This document shows, one piece after another, positions 30,941 to 41,007 of a stretch of DNA of 64,000 nucleotides (position 1 is its first letter; the number at the start of each line of letters is the position of its first letter). Below the pieces are notes generated by a model. The model did not search any database and was not told the DNA's origin. It saw only the letters and a list, made by a program, of their open reading frames with translations. The DNA lies in contig CALJUX010000037.1 in NCBI GenBank assembly GCA_937978655.1, positions 103,367 to 167,366 on the forward strand, in the 5' to 3' direction. This DNA comes from an uncultured Chromatiaceae bacterium (GTDB lineage: Bacteria > Pseudomonadota > Gammaproteobacteria > Enterobacterales > Alteromonadaceae). The translations under genes and the position numbers were made by a program.

Positions 30941-33900
30941 TTACAACTTGCCGTTTTTAGCCGGATACCCCAGCACTGACGCATTGGCCCAGTTGGCGCA
31001 CACGCCGGGTTTGCCGTTCACGGTACGCAGGCTTAACAGGCGAATACCACGGATATCCAGCTCGGGTTTCACCACGGCCGGCGCCTGCACCAGGCCTGAA
31101 TCGTACAGCAGCTTATCGTCGCCAAAGATCTGGAACTGCACACCGCCTTTGTCGCGGCAGCTGTCGTCGATGCCGACATCAGCGCGCAGCAGCCGCCATT
31201 GGCCGGTCAGCTGATAGTCAACGCGGCTTTGCGCGGCCACGCCAAGGCCCTTACGGAATTTCAGCCCGTTCATCGACATCACACTGCCATCATTGGCTTG
31301 GTTGCCGCCGTTGCTTTGATTCAGCTCGACCGGTCCACTTGCGTTATCGCTTCGCTGCGGTTTTTGTCCGGCTAAAAACAGCTGTACAGGTTCTGTTTCC
31401 GGCTCTGGTTGTTGCAGCACGCGGAACTCGGAAATGGCAATCGGGCTCACCACTTTTGGCAACAAAGCGTTATAGGCTTTGGCGCTGCCTTGCGCTGCAG
31501 CTGTCACCATTGGGTCAGCTTCGGCTTGATCTTGTGTGCTTAAGATACGGAAGCGGAACAAACTGCCGGGCTTTGCCTCAAACTCGACCTTTTGTTTTTG
31601 CTGCAGTTTTTGCAGACGGCCACGCGCCACCGGCTGGCCCCATTCGCCATTGTTCTCAGCCAGATAGACTTCATAATCGGCGACCTGGCCATATTGCCAA
31701 TGCTGGTCATTGCGCGGTGCGATTTCAAAGCCATTCACCATCCGCCGTTCTCCCAAAGCCAGCGTGAACTCATGGGCGCCGGTTTTCAGCGACTGGTCGC
31801 GTTTGGTGCGAAACCAGGTGCCGGGTTTGCCGTCAAAAGCGTTTTCCAGCACATGACCGGATTCCTCCGCCGGCCGGTTCAGCACCAGAATGCTGTCGGC
31901 GGCGATTTCATTGCCAAGGTCCGGTGCTTTGGCATAGCCTTTGGTTGCTGCAAGGCTCTGTGCGCCATTGATTTGCAAGGTGAAACTAATCGCTTGGCGG
32001 ATATCAGTTTTGGCGGTTTTAACATGCACCACACCATATTTTTCACTGCTGAAATACCAGCCGCTGCCTGCTTTGGCAAAGGCTGTTGCGTCAGTCAGTG
32101 CCGGCAATGGCTTGCCATTGAGTTGCACCGCATCGGGTTTCACCCGGCTGTGTAATTGCAGCTGATAAACCCGTGCTGGTTCCTGGCCCTGATATTGGCC
32201 TGTGACCGGCGCGATATCGACCTGAATGTCGTCGGCTTTGCCGTCAGCAAATGACGGGGCTTTGACACTCAATTGCTGCGTGCTGAACGCGCCTTGCTGG
32301 TACTGCCTTGTGTTGCCGTCATCTTCGTACAAGCTGAATGTGCTATCGCCATGCGGGTAGATATCCAGCGTCAGCACATCTTTGGGTTTTTCACCGTCAT
32401 ACAACATGGCGTCGTACATCGGGATAATAGCGCCGGCGCGGACAAACAGCGGAATCGTCTTTAAATCAACCTGATAGTCCAGCAGCTGGCCGGCAGCTGG
32501 CGCGTCCACGACGCGGCCATCCCAATAATCTATCCATTGGCCCTGCGGTAAAAACACGTTTTTGCGCCAGCCCTGACTGGCGGTCTGCGAGCGGTACACC
32601 GGCGCCACTAACATATCACGGCCGAGTAAAAACTGATATTTATGCGCTTCGGTTAAGGCTTTGGCTGTCTGCGGATAATCCCACATCAGGCCACGTACTA
32701 TGGGCGCGCCGGTTTGTTCGGTCTCACGCGCCAGCGTGTACATATAGGGTGTCAGGCGCATTTTCAGTTTTAAATAATCGCGGTTGATGCTGCGGTAGGG
32801 CTCGTCATACCACCAGGGGTGTTTACGCGCCGCTTTCGACCAGCCGGACATGCCCATCAACACCGGCGTAAAGGCTTTCCATTGTAAATCACGGGTGTAA
32901 GTCTCAGGGCTGCCGCCAAAAATCGCATCGACATCGCCGGTGGCGTAGGCCTGACCGGACAAGCCAGAGCCAATTAACGTTGGAATATGCCAGCGGATAT
33001 AATCCCAGCTGGCGGACTGGTCGCCGGTCCAGGTCACGGCGTAGCGCTGCATGCCAGCCCAGCCCATCACTGTCCATAAAAATGGCCGTGAATCTGAGTT
33101 ATTTAGAATGCCATCAGCCGCGGCTTTATTGGCATCTAAGGCAAACTGATAACCCTGGCCGGTCCAGGCCACATCGAGTTTTTGCGCGCGGCTGCCGGCA
33201 GTGCCGACTTCCCAGGCAATTTTATCGACACCGTTTTCAGTCCAAAGCCCGGTTCTGAAGCCATACTTGGCCAGGCCTTTGACCACTTTGGGTAAATCGG
33301 TGTAACCACAGCCGTAGCCGTCGTTGGGTAGAATCCAGCCGCCCGGCATGTCGTGTTCACGGTATTTTTTGGCAACAGTTTCAATCACATCCGGCGTGGT
33401 ACCGGTTGGGCCGTCGGTCCAGCCATCCGGCACTGTGCCGGGTTTTTTCACGTTGTCGCCGTCGTTGTAGCAATCGGCGTCGCCGTATTCAAAGGCCCAA
33501 CGCGGAATTAAATTGGCGCGGCCGGTCAGTTCGGTGTAATCGCTGAGCACGTCTTGTATCGAGCCGCCGGCAAAGAAATAAACATCAAAACGGCCTTCCT
33601 GATGCGATAAATTCAGATATTCAGCAGAGCGGAAGTCGTAGCTGCCGTTGGCCCAGGTATTGCGCAGTACGCCATAACCTTTGCTGGATAAATAAAACGG
33701 CGCAGGGCTTGGTCTGTCACCTTCTTCCCAGCCGCCGGAATAGGAAATCTCCATACTTTTGCCTTTAAATTCAAAGGCACCATTTTGCTGACCACCGCCG
33801 TAAAAGCGCTCGTCCGGCGCTGTGCTTAAAGTCTGCACGCTTTGCGCGCTGCCTTTGCTGTCACTGAGCTCCAGCGGCTGCAGCTCTTGTACTATCAGCG

Positions 33901-34321
33901 TCTGGTTGTCGGCTTTATAGAGGGCAAAAGTCAGCGGTTTTTTATAGATGCGAAGCGCGATGGCGTCGGTACTGACCAGCTGATAATCGCCCATATCTTT
34001 GAGTTGGTAAGGCACAGGCGCATAGTCGGTTTTAATCACAATAGACGCGGCTTTGCTGCCTTCGTCGCTGAGCGTGCCATTGATACCGGCGCGGATACGC
34101 AGTAAATCTGGTTTTAACAGCTGGACTGTCACAGCGACTTTGGCGTCGGTAGATATTTGAATTAATCCAGCCTGTTGTTGCAGCGCGCTCAGATTGCCGA
34201 CCGGCGCCGCGTGGACTGTGTGGCACAGTGGCACCGACAGCAGCAAAACAGACATAGAAAAGGCCAGCGGGCGTTTGGGGAACTTTTTATCCAACAGTAA
34301 CTTAGCAGCCGACATCAGCAT
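30941..34321 (-). CDS. Secreted multidomain GH31 glycosidase, candidate alpha-N-acetylgalactosaminidase
   Basis: A 1126-residue exported enzyme with a signal peptide of about 37 residues ending at VHA. The N-terminal beta-sandwich (about 40-270) and the GH31 barrel (about 280-610) are clear: ERFYGGGQQNG, WILPNDGYGCGY, and YAVTWTGDQSASWDYIRWHI then IGSGLSG. The candidate nucleophile is Asp383 in KLDVAW and the acid/base Asp434 in WTGDQ. A beta domain follows (IYPHGDSTFSLYEDDG), then an F5/8C-like module (about 800-930, ENAFDGKPGTWFRT) and an NPCBM-like module (about 990-1120). KLDVAW in place of the usual W-x-DMNE, plus the adjoining aga genes, points to the GalNAc-specific GH31 branch; alpha-galactosidase or another alpha-glycosidase remains possible. 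Confidence 0.78.
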   Translation of the reverse strand: MLMSAAKLLLDKKFPKRPLAFSMSVLLLSVPLCHTVHAAPVGNLSALQQQAGLIQISTDAKVAVTVQLLKPDLLRIRAGINGTLSDEGSKAASIVIKTDYAPVPYQLKDMGDYQLVSTDAIALRIYKKPLTFALYKADNQTLIVQELQPLELSDSKGSAQSVQTLSTAPDERFYGGGQQNGAFEFKGKSMEISYSGGWEEGDRPSPAPFYLSSKGYGVLRNTWANGSYDFRSAEYLNLSHQEGRFDVYFFAGGSIQDVLSDYTELTGRANLIPRWAFEYGDADCYNDGDNVKKPGTVPDGWTDGPTGTTPDVIETVAKKYREHDMPGGWILPNDGYGCGYTDLPKVVKGLAKYGFRTGLWTENGVDKIAWEVGTAGSRAQKLDVAWTGQGYQFALDANKAAADGILNNSDSRPFLWTVMGWAGMQRYAVTWTGDQSASWDYIRWHIPTLIGSGLSGQAYATGDVDAIFGGSPETYTRDLQWKAFTPVLMGMSGWSKAARKHPWWYDEPYRSINRDYLKLKMRLTPYMYTLARETEQTGAPIVRGLMWDYPQTAKALTEAHKYQFLLGRDMLVAPVYRSQTASQGWRKNVFLPQGQWIDYWDGRVVDAPAAGQLLDYQVDLKTIPLFVRAGAIIPMYDAMLYDGEKPKDVLTLDIYPHGDSTFSLYEDDGNTRQYQQGAFSTQQLSVKAPSFADGKADDIQVDIAPVTGQYQGQEPARVYQLQLHSRVKPDAVQLNGKPLPALTDATAFAKAGSGWYFSSEKYGVVHVKTAKTDIRQAISFTLQINGAQSLAATKGYAKAPDLGNEIAADSILVLNRPAEESGHVLENAFDGKPGTWFRTKRDQSLKTGAHEFTLALGERRMVNGFEIAPRNDQHWQYGQVADYEVYLAENNGEWGQPVARGRLQKLQQKQKVEFEAKPGSLFRFRILSTQDQAEADPMVTAAAQGSAKAYNALLPKVVSPIAISEFRVLQQPEPETEPVQLFLAGQKPQRSDNASGPVELNQSNGGNQANDGSVMSMNGLKFRKGLGVAAQSRVDYQLTGQWRLLRADVGIDDSCRDKGGVQFQIFGDDKLLYDSGLVQAPAVVKPELDIRGIRLLSLRTVNGKPGVCANWANASVLGYPAKNGKL

Positions 34322-34376
34322 TTTTCAGAATTCCTCAGATAAAGCAGTGCCGCACGGAACGGCGGCATTGAATGAT

Positions 34377-34397
34377 GCTGCCCGAAAGCCGGGCAGC
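34377..34397. other. Intercistronic hairpin between the receptor and GH31 genes
   Basis: GCTGCCCG and CGGGCAGC pair as an 8-bp GC-rich stem with a five-base loop in the 115-bp gap. The following minus-strand sequence is not T-rich, so it more likely tunes message stability or partial termination than ends the operon. Confidence 0.5.
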
Positions 34398-34436
34398 GTA
34401 CAACTTGTTTACAGCTGGCCATGCCAGCGGGGTTAG

Positions 34437-37253
34437 TTAAAATGTGCCGCGCACGCCTACCGCCACCTGGGTACCAAAGCGTTCCAGCCAGTTCACCTGA
34501 TCCGGTTGTTTGACATAGCCCCAATATCTTTCATTGCTGAGATTTGAGGCCTCAGTAAACAAGGTCAGCTGTGGGGTCAGTTCATAACTGACGCTGGCAT
34601 CCAGCTGGCCGTAAGCCGCGACCCAGCTGGGGCCGCCCCAGTCTTCCGCCAGTCGCAGCGATTTGCCGCGCCAGTTGTAAGCGAGCCGGGCCTGCAGGGC
34701 GTCCTTTTCGTAATAAATGACCGCGTTATAGGCATTTTTTGACATATCCTGGAACGGCAAATGCCGGCGTGTCGGATCGTCATATTCGCTGTCGACCCAG
34801 GTGTAATTCAGCTGAAAACCCAGACCGTCAAATGGTGCACTCAGCAGCTGCTCCAGCGACTGGCTCCAGGCGACTTCTGCACCTTTGACTTTCGCGCCAT
34901 AAGGCGAATTTTTTGGTTTGTTGATGTAATACGCGCTGCCAAAATCGCTGCCGGCCATGCCGCTGGTTTCGATAAAAGACTGAATGTCTTTGATAAAAAG
35001 CCCACCCGCCAGCTGGCTGCTGTCGGCGATGTACCATTCCAGCGTTAAATCAGCCTGATTGGCAAGTTACGGCGGCACATCCGGCTGACCGGTGGTGAGC
35101 TGGGGCAGGCCATTTTTCCGGTTGGTAAAATCGAGCGCAACCCAGGGTTTTAAATAGTCCAGTTTGGGCCGGCTCATTACTTTTGCTGCGGACAAGCGTA
35201 ATAACAAATCGTCGCGCAGATTCAGTTTAAAGTTCAGGCTGGGCAGGACCTTACGGTAATCGCCGTCATGGCTGACCGGCGTGGTTTGCCGCCAGGCGTT
35301 GCCAATCGGCTGGCCTTTGTCGTCAAGCCGGATGGACGCCAGATCCTGCACAAAACCTTCTGAGCTGACTGCGGTTTGACTGGCGCGCAGCCCGAGGTTC
35401 AGCATATAAGGCAAGCCGGCCAGTTCCTGCTCAATCTTCAGCTGAATATAGGCGGTGCTGACGGCTTCGGTAATAGTAAAAGCGCCGGCCTGATTCAGGC
35501 TCGGGACTATGTTGAGATTAGCGGCGTCGGCGTTGATGCTGCGGTAATAAGCCAGCAGGGCGTCGTAATCAAAACTTGGCCAGGGCGCAGGATGAATGCC
35601 TGGCTCGCCGTCGAGGAAATTGCTGAAATTAGCCGGGCGGAAGGCATTCTGTGGGATCTTAAACAGTTCAAAATCGCCTTGTTTAAACACCGTGCTGTTA
35701 TCAAAGGCAAATTTGTTTTGCGTCAGGTAATAACCGCCACGGCTGAACATGCTGGGATTTTTTGAGGCGTACTGTTGCTGACTTTTTTCCTGCCGGACAT
35801 AGTTCAGACCAAATTCCAGCTTGCTGAACCAGCTGTCAGCCGGCGCAAATTCGGCAAACACTTTGGCATCGTCAATGCTGTCTTTGACACCGGTACCGGT
35901 ATTGCGGCTGTAGTGCGCGCCGAATGGCTGATTGGCGTTTAATTCAGGCGTCAGCACCACATCCGGGATTTTGTTACCGGTGTTGTAATTGATGGCAATA
36001 GAATCGACAAAACCGCGCGCGACAATAAATTTATTATCGCCGTCGTTTTTATCCTGGGCTTCAGAATGCGACGCATCGGCAACTAACTGCCATTGTTCGC
36101 TCAGCTGCCATTTGCTGTTGGCGCCCAGCATCCAGGTATCCGTTTGCCGGGGTTCCGACAAATTCAGCAGTTCCACCATCGGTTGGTTACTTTGTTTGAC
36201 GGCGACCACCCGGCCGTCGTCACCAAACACCGCATCGGTAAACAGCGGCGTGCCCGGCGTCCAGGATTCATCATAGTTCACCAGACCAATCTGATATTTG
36301 GCGCCGTCTGTGGTGTAGCGGCTGTACAAACCATCCACTAACAGCTCAAACCGGTCATTCGGCTGATACTGTACGGCCAGGGTGGCGCCGCTGCGCTCGC
36401 GCACATCCTGTTGATTGGCAAAATAGATGTAACCGGGAATTTTCGACGGAAACAACTCATTGGCAGCGACAGTGCCGTCTTTATTCTGGTCAACGCCAAT
36501 CGTGGCTTCGTCAGTCACATTCTCGGCCGGATCATAAAAGCCGGACGCCTCATAGGTATCATTGCGCAGGGTTTTGCGTGAATAGGCGGCAGATAACAAC
36601 ACGCCGAGGCTGCCGTCCTGATAAATATCTCCCACCAGCATCGAGGCGTGTGGATGCACGTCGCTGGTGCGTGATTCGTAAATGCCTTTGGCAGAACCAG
36701 TCAGGGTGAAACCGCCTAAATCCAGTGGTTTGCGCGTCTGCACATCAATGACAGCACCAATACCGCCTTCAATCAGCCGGGCTTCCGGTGATTTATATAC
36801 CGCCAGGGTGCTGACCAGTTCGGACGCGATAGTGTCATAGTTAAAGTCGCGGCCGCTGCTTTCGGAGGCGAGCTTACGGCCATTGATCGTGGTGACGTTG
36901 TAACCTTCGCCCATGCCACGCACCATAATTTTCTGGCCTTCACCGCCGTTGCGGCTGATGGTAATGCCCGGCATCCGCTGCAGCGCTTCGGCCAGGTTTT
37001 CATCGGGGAATTTACCGATGTCTTCGGCAACGACCACGTCCACCACGCTGGTGGCATTTTGTTTGATAAACAAGGCTTCTTTAATACTGCTGCGAATGCC
37101 GGTGACCTGAATTTTTTCGACTTGCTCGGTTTTAGCTTTGTTCTGCTTTGGTTTGCCGCTGCCGGCATCCGCGGCGAATGCCTGCTGCGGTGCCAGTACG
37201 GCCAGCATCACCAGCTGCGCCAGCTTGTGATAACGAAATGTACCCTGTGACAT
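34437..37253 (-). pseudogene. TonB-dependent receptor interrupted by one in-frame TAA
   Basis: Codons 1-728 (37253-35070) encode a signal peptide (ending at QAFA), a TonB-box region with EKIQVTGIRSSI, a plug (AEDIGKFPDENLAEALQRMPG, RNGGEGQKIMVRGMG) and most of the barrel. They stop at TAA (35067-35069). Translation of the same frame past the stop continues LANQADLTLEWYIADSSQ and on for 209 codons to a proper barrel end (VAVGVRGTF). Homologous receptors usually have Pro-Tyr before this ANQxDL motif, so one change of TAC or TAT to TAA explains the break. The whole frame would be 938 residues. It probably takes up GalNAc-containing glycans for the neighbouring GH31 and aga genes. It could be a recent null allele, a sequencing error or readthrough. 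Confidence 0.85.
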
Positions 37254-37292
37254 AGTCCCTCCACGCTGTGGTTATTTTTGTTTTGAAAATTC

Positions 37293-37639
37293 CGAAAGCT
37301 GATATCGTCAGGATGTCAGTTGGCGTACACTGCATCGAAAGCAACAGCTGGCCACTTTTGCTGAGATCAACACAAATCAAAATCTTTCGAATATCTTTAT
37401 AGTGGTTAATCGAAATTTATCGCAAGTTTTATTTTGGTTTCGTTTAGAAGATTTACTGAGGTTTTTATCTGCTTTTAGATCGGGAAGTTATCGGTACAGG
37501 CCGGTGTTTATTGATGTTGTGTGTTTAACTTATTGATTTAGTTTATTTTTATGGGTTGTTTTCAGCTGTTGATAATTTTGTGGCGCAGCCAAAGTGACAG
37601 ATACGATTCGAAAACAAATTAATCGAAAGATATTGAAAG
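37293..37639. promoter_or_regulatory. Divergent control region with five GAAAG/CTTTC elements (candidate AgaR operators)
   Basis: The 443-bp gap between the receptor and agaR has GAAAG at 37294-37298, 37337-37341, 37625-37629 and 37635-37639, and CTTTC at 37384-37388. Four of the five extend to CGAAAG/CTTTCG. Related TCGAAA copies lie at 37410 and 37608. CTTTC in multiple copies and arrangements is the reported AgaR-site consensus in proteobacteria. The elements form two clusters, one near each divergent gene; the last two are 10 bases apart, one helix turn. The rest of the gap is AT-rich, and no promoter was fixed. Confidence 0.62.
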
Positions 37640-37696
37640 TTTCATTTTAACTGGTAAGGTACAACACAACAGCCCGGCAGCGGGCAGGGAGATGAG

Positions 37697-38473
37697 GTGG
37701 AAGCCTTAAATACAATTGAGCGGCAGCAGGAAATAGTCCGGCTGACCAACTTGCACGGCAAAGTGTCGGTGGCGGAATTATCGCAGCGTTTTGCCGTGTC
37801 TGAAGTGACGATCCGCAGCGATTTGGCGGTGCTGGACAGCAAACGGCTGCTGGTGCGCTCCCGCGGCGGCGCGATGGTCAACGACGACCTGAGCCGTGAA
37901 TTATCACTGAAAGAAAAACGGCAGAAACATTCGGAACTCAAGCAGCGGCTCGGCCGCGCGGTGGCGGCGCTGATTAAAGATGATGAACGCATCATCCTCG
38001 ATTCCGGCACCACCACTGAAGAAGTAGCAGCGAATTTACGCGAGCATAAAAACCTGATTGTGATGACCAATGGGCTGAACATCGCGCTGGAGTTGTCGCA
38101 GGTCGACAAAGTCGAAGTGATGATGACCGGCGGCACGCTCAGGAAAAAATCGATGTCGTTTTATGGTGCGCAGGCCGAGCAGGCGCTGAAGCACTATCAG
38201 TTCGACAAAGTGGTATTAGGGGTGGACGGCTTTGACTTAAAAACCGGGCTGTCGACTCATTTTGAAGCGGAAGCCACGTTAAACCGGCTGATGTGTGAAG
38301 TGGCGCGGGAAATTATCGTGGTCACCGACTCATCCAAATTTGAACGGCGTGGTTTTCATCTGATTTGCAGTGCCATGCAGGTGCACACCCTGGTGACAGA
38401 CGCCGGTATTCCGCCGCTGTATGTCGAAGAACTGGGCCGGATGGGGGTGCAAGTGCATATCATCAGTCCATAA
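37697..38473 (+). CDS. agaR: DeoR-family repressor, probable AgaR
   Basis: A 258-residue DeoR-type regulator. The N-terminal winged helix (about residues 5-60) shows RQQEIVRLTN and VSEVTIRSDLAVLDSKRLLVRSRGGA. The C-terminal sugar-phosphate sensor domain has ILDSGTTTEEVAANL and FDKVVLGVDGFD. Identity as AgaR is inferred from the downstream agaZ, agaS and kinase genes and from the CTTTC-type repeats upstream. The start is a GTG 5 bases after AGGGAG; an overlapping ATG is in another frame. It heads the operon agaR-agaZ-agaS-agaK and faces the receptor gene. Confidence 0.82.
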   Translation: MEALNTIERQQEIVRLTNLHGKVSVAELSQRFAVSEVTIRSDLAVLDSKRLLVRSRGGAMVNDDLSRELSLKEKRQKHSELKQRLGRAVAALIKDDERIILDSGTTTEEVAANLREHKNLIVMTNGLNIALELSQVDKVEVMMTGGTLRKKSMSFYGAQAEQALKHYQFDKVVLGVDGFDLKTGLSTHFEAEATLNRLMCEVAREIIVVTDSSKFERRGFHLICSAMQVHTLVTDAGIPPLYVEELGRMGVQVHIISP

Positions 38474-38481
38474 GGAGTGTT

Positions 38482-39825
38482 ATGAACGCTTTGCTTGAAT
38501 TGCTCAGGGCCAATAAACAAGGCCAGAGCAGCGGAATTTACGCGGTCTGTTCGGCGCACCCTTGGGTGCTGAAAGCCGCTATCCAACAGGCAAAAGCCGA
38601 TCATTCACTGCTTTTGGTGGAAGCGACGGCCAATCAGGTGAACCAGGACGGCGGTTATACCGGTATGCAACCGGCTGATTTTATAGCATTTGTTAATAAA
38701 ATGGCGGCAGAGCAGGGCCTAAGCGCCAGCCAGCTGTGTTTTGGTGGCGATCATTTAGGCCCGGTGTGCTGGACCGCCTTACCCGCGGCGGCGGCGATGG
38801 CCAAAGCCGAAACGCTGGTTGCAGCTTTTGTCCGCGCCGGTTTTCACAAAATTCACCTGGATACCAGCATGCCCTGTGCTGACGACCCAACGCCGTTGCC
38901 CGATGCGCTGATCGCAGCACGCGCGGCGCGGTTGTGCCAGATTGCCGAGCAAACTCTGGCGGAAAAAGCGCTGGCGGAGCAAACGGCGAGCAGCATGGCA
39001 GAGCCTGCCAGCCTGTGTTATGTCATCGGCACCGAAGTGCCGGCGCCCGGCGGTGTCTGCAGTCTGGAACAACATCTGCAGCCCACCCCGGTCGCCAATG
39101 TCGCGGACACTATAGCCGTGCATCAGCAGGCCTTTGCCGCCTTGGGTTTAGGCGCGGATGTCTGGCGAAAAGTGATTGCCGTGGTGGTGCAGCCTGGTGT
39201 CGAATTTGATAACACCAGGGTACATCGGTTTGACGCGACGGCCAGCCAGCCACTGGCAGATTTTATCGCCAAAGAGCCGCAGCTGGTGTTTGAAGCCCAT
39301 TCCACCGATTTTCAGCCGCCGGCTTGTTATCCGCAGCTGGTACAGCAGCATTTTGCCATTCTCAAAGTGGGGCCGCAGTTAACTTTTGCGCTACGCGAAG
39401 CCTTGTTTGCGCTCTGTTATATCGAGCAGCAGCTGGTGGCGGTTGAGCGGCAGTCGCATCTTATCGCCGTGTGTGAGCGGGTGATGCAGCTGCAACCAGG
39501 CCACTGGCAGAAATTTTATCCGGGCACAGTGGCGGAACAGCAACTGCTGCGCCAATACAGTTTCAGTGACCGCGTGCGGTATTACTGGCAGCAGCCGGCA
39601 TTGCAGGCCGCGGTCAGCCGGTTGTTAGAGAACCTGCGGCAGGTGCAGATCCCATTGCCGTTGCTGAGCCAGTTTATGCCGCTGCAATATCAGGCGGTGC
39701 AGGATGGCGTGCTCGCGCCGTTGCCTGAAGACTTACTGCAACACCATATTCGCCTGGTGCTGCACACTTATGCCAGCGCCTGTGGTCTGGTCCGTTCACT
39801 GCCTGCGCCGCGGCAAGCGGCCTGA
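38482..39825 (+). CDS. agaZ: GatZ/KbaZ/AgaZ family protein (tagatose-1,6-bisphosphate aldolase subunit)
   Basis: A 447-residue member of the GatZ/KbaZ family, known in E. coli as the subunit needed for full activity and stability of the class II tagatose-bisphosphate aldolase. A kinase role for some homologues has been proposed, and I cannot decide between these. Family segments are GIYAVCSAHPWVL, LLLVEATANQVNQDGGYTGM, CFGGDHLGP, IHLDTSMPC, IGTEVPAPGG, FEAHSTDFQ and FAILKVGPQLTFALREALFAL. AAGGAG lies 3 bases before the ATG. The frame also runs upstream into agaR, which is not coding. No GatY/KbaY partner aldolase is in the window. Confidence 0.88.
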   Translation: MNALLELLRANKQGQSSGIYAVCSAHPWVLKAAIQQAKADHSLLLVEATANQVNQDGGYTGMQPADFIAFVNKMAAEQGLSASQLCFGGDHLGPVCWTALPAAAAMAKAETLVAAFVRAGFHKIHLDTSMPCADDPTPLPDALIAARAARLCQIAEQTLAEKALAEQTASSMAEPASLCYVIGTEVPAPGGVCSLEQHLQPTPVANVADTIAVHQQAFAALGLGADVWRKVIAVVVQPGVEFDNTRVHRFDATASQPLADFIAKEPQLVFEAHSTDFQPPACYPQLVQQHFAILKVGPQLTFALREALFALCYIEQQLVAVERQSHLIAVCERVMQLQPGHWQKFYPGTVAEQQLLRQYSFSDRVRYYWQQPALQAAVSRLLENLRQVQIPLPLLSQFMPLQYQAVQDGVLAPLPEDLLQHHIRLVLHTYASACGLVRSLPAPRQAA

Positions 39826-39840
39826 GTTTCCGGGAGTATG

Positions 39841-41007
39841 ATGGTGGTCGCTTTTTCTCATTCTGAGTCAACAATCCTTGGGCTTGCCAGCCAGACTTTA
39901 CAGGCGGCCGGCGCCGCGTGGACCGCGCGCGAAATTGCCCAGCAGCCAGAGGTCTGGCAGCAAATTATCAGCCAAATCAATGCTGATACTGAACTGCAGC
40001 AGTGGTTTGCGGCCCAACTGGCCGAGCCTGGCCTGCGGATCATTCTGACCGGTGCCGGGACTTCTGCTTATATTGGTCAGGCCTTGTTGCCGGCATTAAC
40101 GTCGACGTTGCCGTGCCCGACCCAGCGGCTCGAAGCGATCAGCACCACAGATCTGGTCAGTAATCCGGCGCAGTATCTGCCGGCCCGCTATCCCACCTTG
40201 TGCATTAGTTATGGCCGCTCCGGCAACAGCCCGGAAAGCCTGAAAACGGTTGAGCTGGCCGATCAGCTGGTCGCGGATTGCCGCCATCTGATCATCACCT
40301 GCAACAGCGCCGGGCAGCTGGCGCAATACGGCCGGGCCCACCGCCAGGCCCGTGTGCTGCAGCTGCCGGACGCCTGCCATGACCGCAGTTTTGCCATGAC
40401 CAGCAGTTTCACCGGCATGTATCTGGCAACTTTATGGTTGTTTCAGCCAGAGCAGTCGCAGCTTCAAACGACGATCGACGTGACAAAGCAGCTGCTGGCA
40501 CAAAGTGCGGCGGTGCGCGCTGAAGCCGAATTGCCGGCCGAGCGCGTGGTCTTTGTCGGCAGTGGCGGCCTTGCCGGCATCGCCAGGGAAGCCGCACTGA
40601 AATATCTGGAACTGACCGCCGGCCAGATCAGCAGTTTTTATGAAAGTACCCTCGGCTTCCGGCATGGTCCGAAGTCGGTGGTGAATGCGCAGACGCAAGT
40701 GTTTATTCTGCGCTCAAACGACCGGTACACTGCAAATTACGACGATGATTTATATGAAGAAATACAGCGCGACCGTCGGGCGGCCTATAGCCGGCTGGTG
40801 CAGCTGGATACCTGTCGCGGTGCGGCTTTATTGGCCGACGCCTGGCTGGCGTTGCCACTGATTGTGTATTGCCAGACGCTGGCATTGTTTAAAGCGCTGC
40901 AACTGGGCATTGCAGCGGATAATCCGTGCCCGACCGGCGAAGTGAACCGGGTGGTGCAAGGCGTGACTTTGTATGCTTTTGCGCCGGCACTGGCGGAGAG
41001 AGCCTGA
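39841..41007 (+). CDS. agaS: Galactosamine-6-phosphate deaminase/isomerase AgaS (SIS domain)
   Basis: Converts galactosamine-6-phosphate to tagatose-6-phosphate and ammonia; shown to be the main GalN-6-P deaminase in E. coli and Shewanella by published work. About 388 residues with two SIS domains. Sugar-phosphate motifs are LTGAGTSAYIGQAL, SYGRSGNSPESL and VFVGSGGLAGIAREAALKYLELTAG, then the catalytic-region ESTLGFRHGPKSVVN. Two adjacent ATGs exist; the second (39841) has the better distance to CGGGAG. The stop overlaps the start of the kinase gene (TGATGA arrangement), so translation is coupled. Confidence 0.91.
   Translation: MVVAFSHSESTILGLASQTLQAAGAAWTAREIAQQPEVWQQIISQINADTELQQWFAAQLAEPGLRIILTGAGTSAYIGQALLPALTSTLPCPTQRLEAISTTDLVSNPAQYLPARYPTLCISYGRSGNSPESLKTVELADQLVADCRHLIITCNSAGQLAQYGRAHRQARVLQLPDACHDRSFAMTSSFTGMYLATLWLFQPEQSQLQTTIDVTKQLLAQSAAVRAEAELPAERVVFVGSGGLAGIAREAALKYLELTAGQISSFYESTLGFRHGPKSVVNAQTQVFILRSNDRYTANYDDDLYEEIQRDRRAAYSRLVQLDTCRGAALLADAWLALPLIVYCQTLALFKALQLGIAADNPCPTGEVNRVVQGVTLYAFAPALAERA

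Noticed and set aside
34437..34958. A separate small gene starting at the internal Met of the receptor tail
   Set aside because: The 36 codons before it continue the same receptor frame to the TAA, so it is the tail of the interrupted receptor, not an independent gene.
38365..38481. Upstream extension of agaZ into agaR
   Set aside because: The ATG at 38482 has AAGGAG at correct spacing and the extension has no family similarity.
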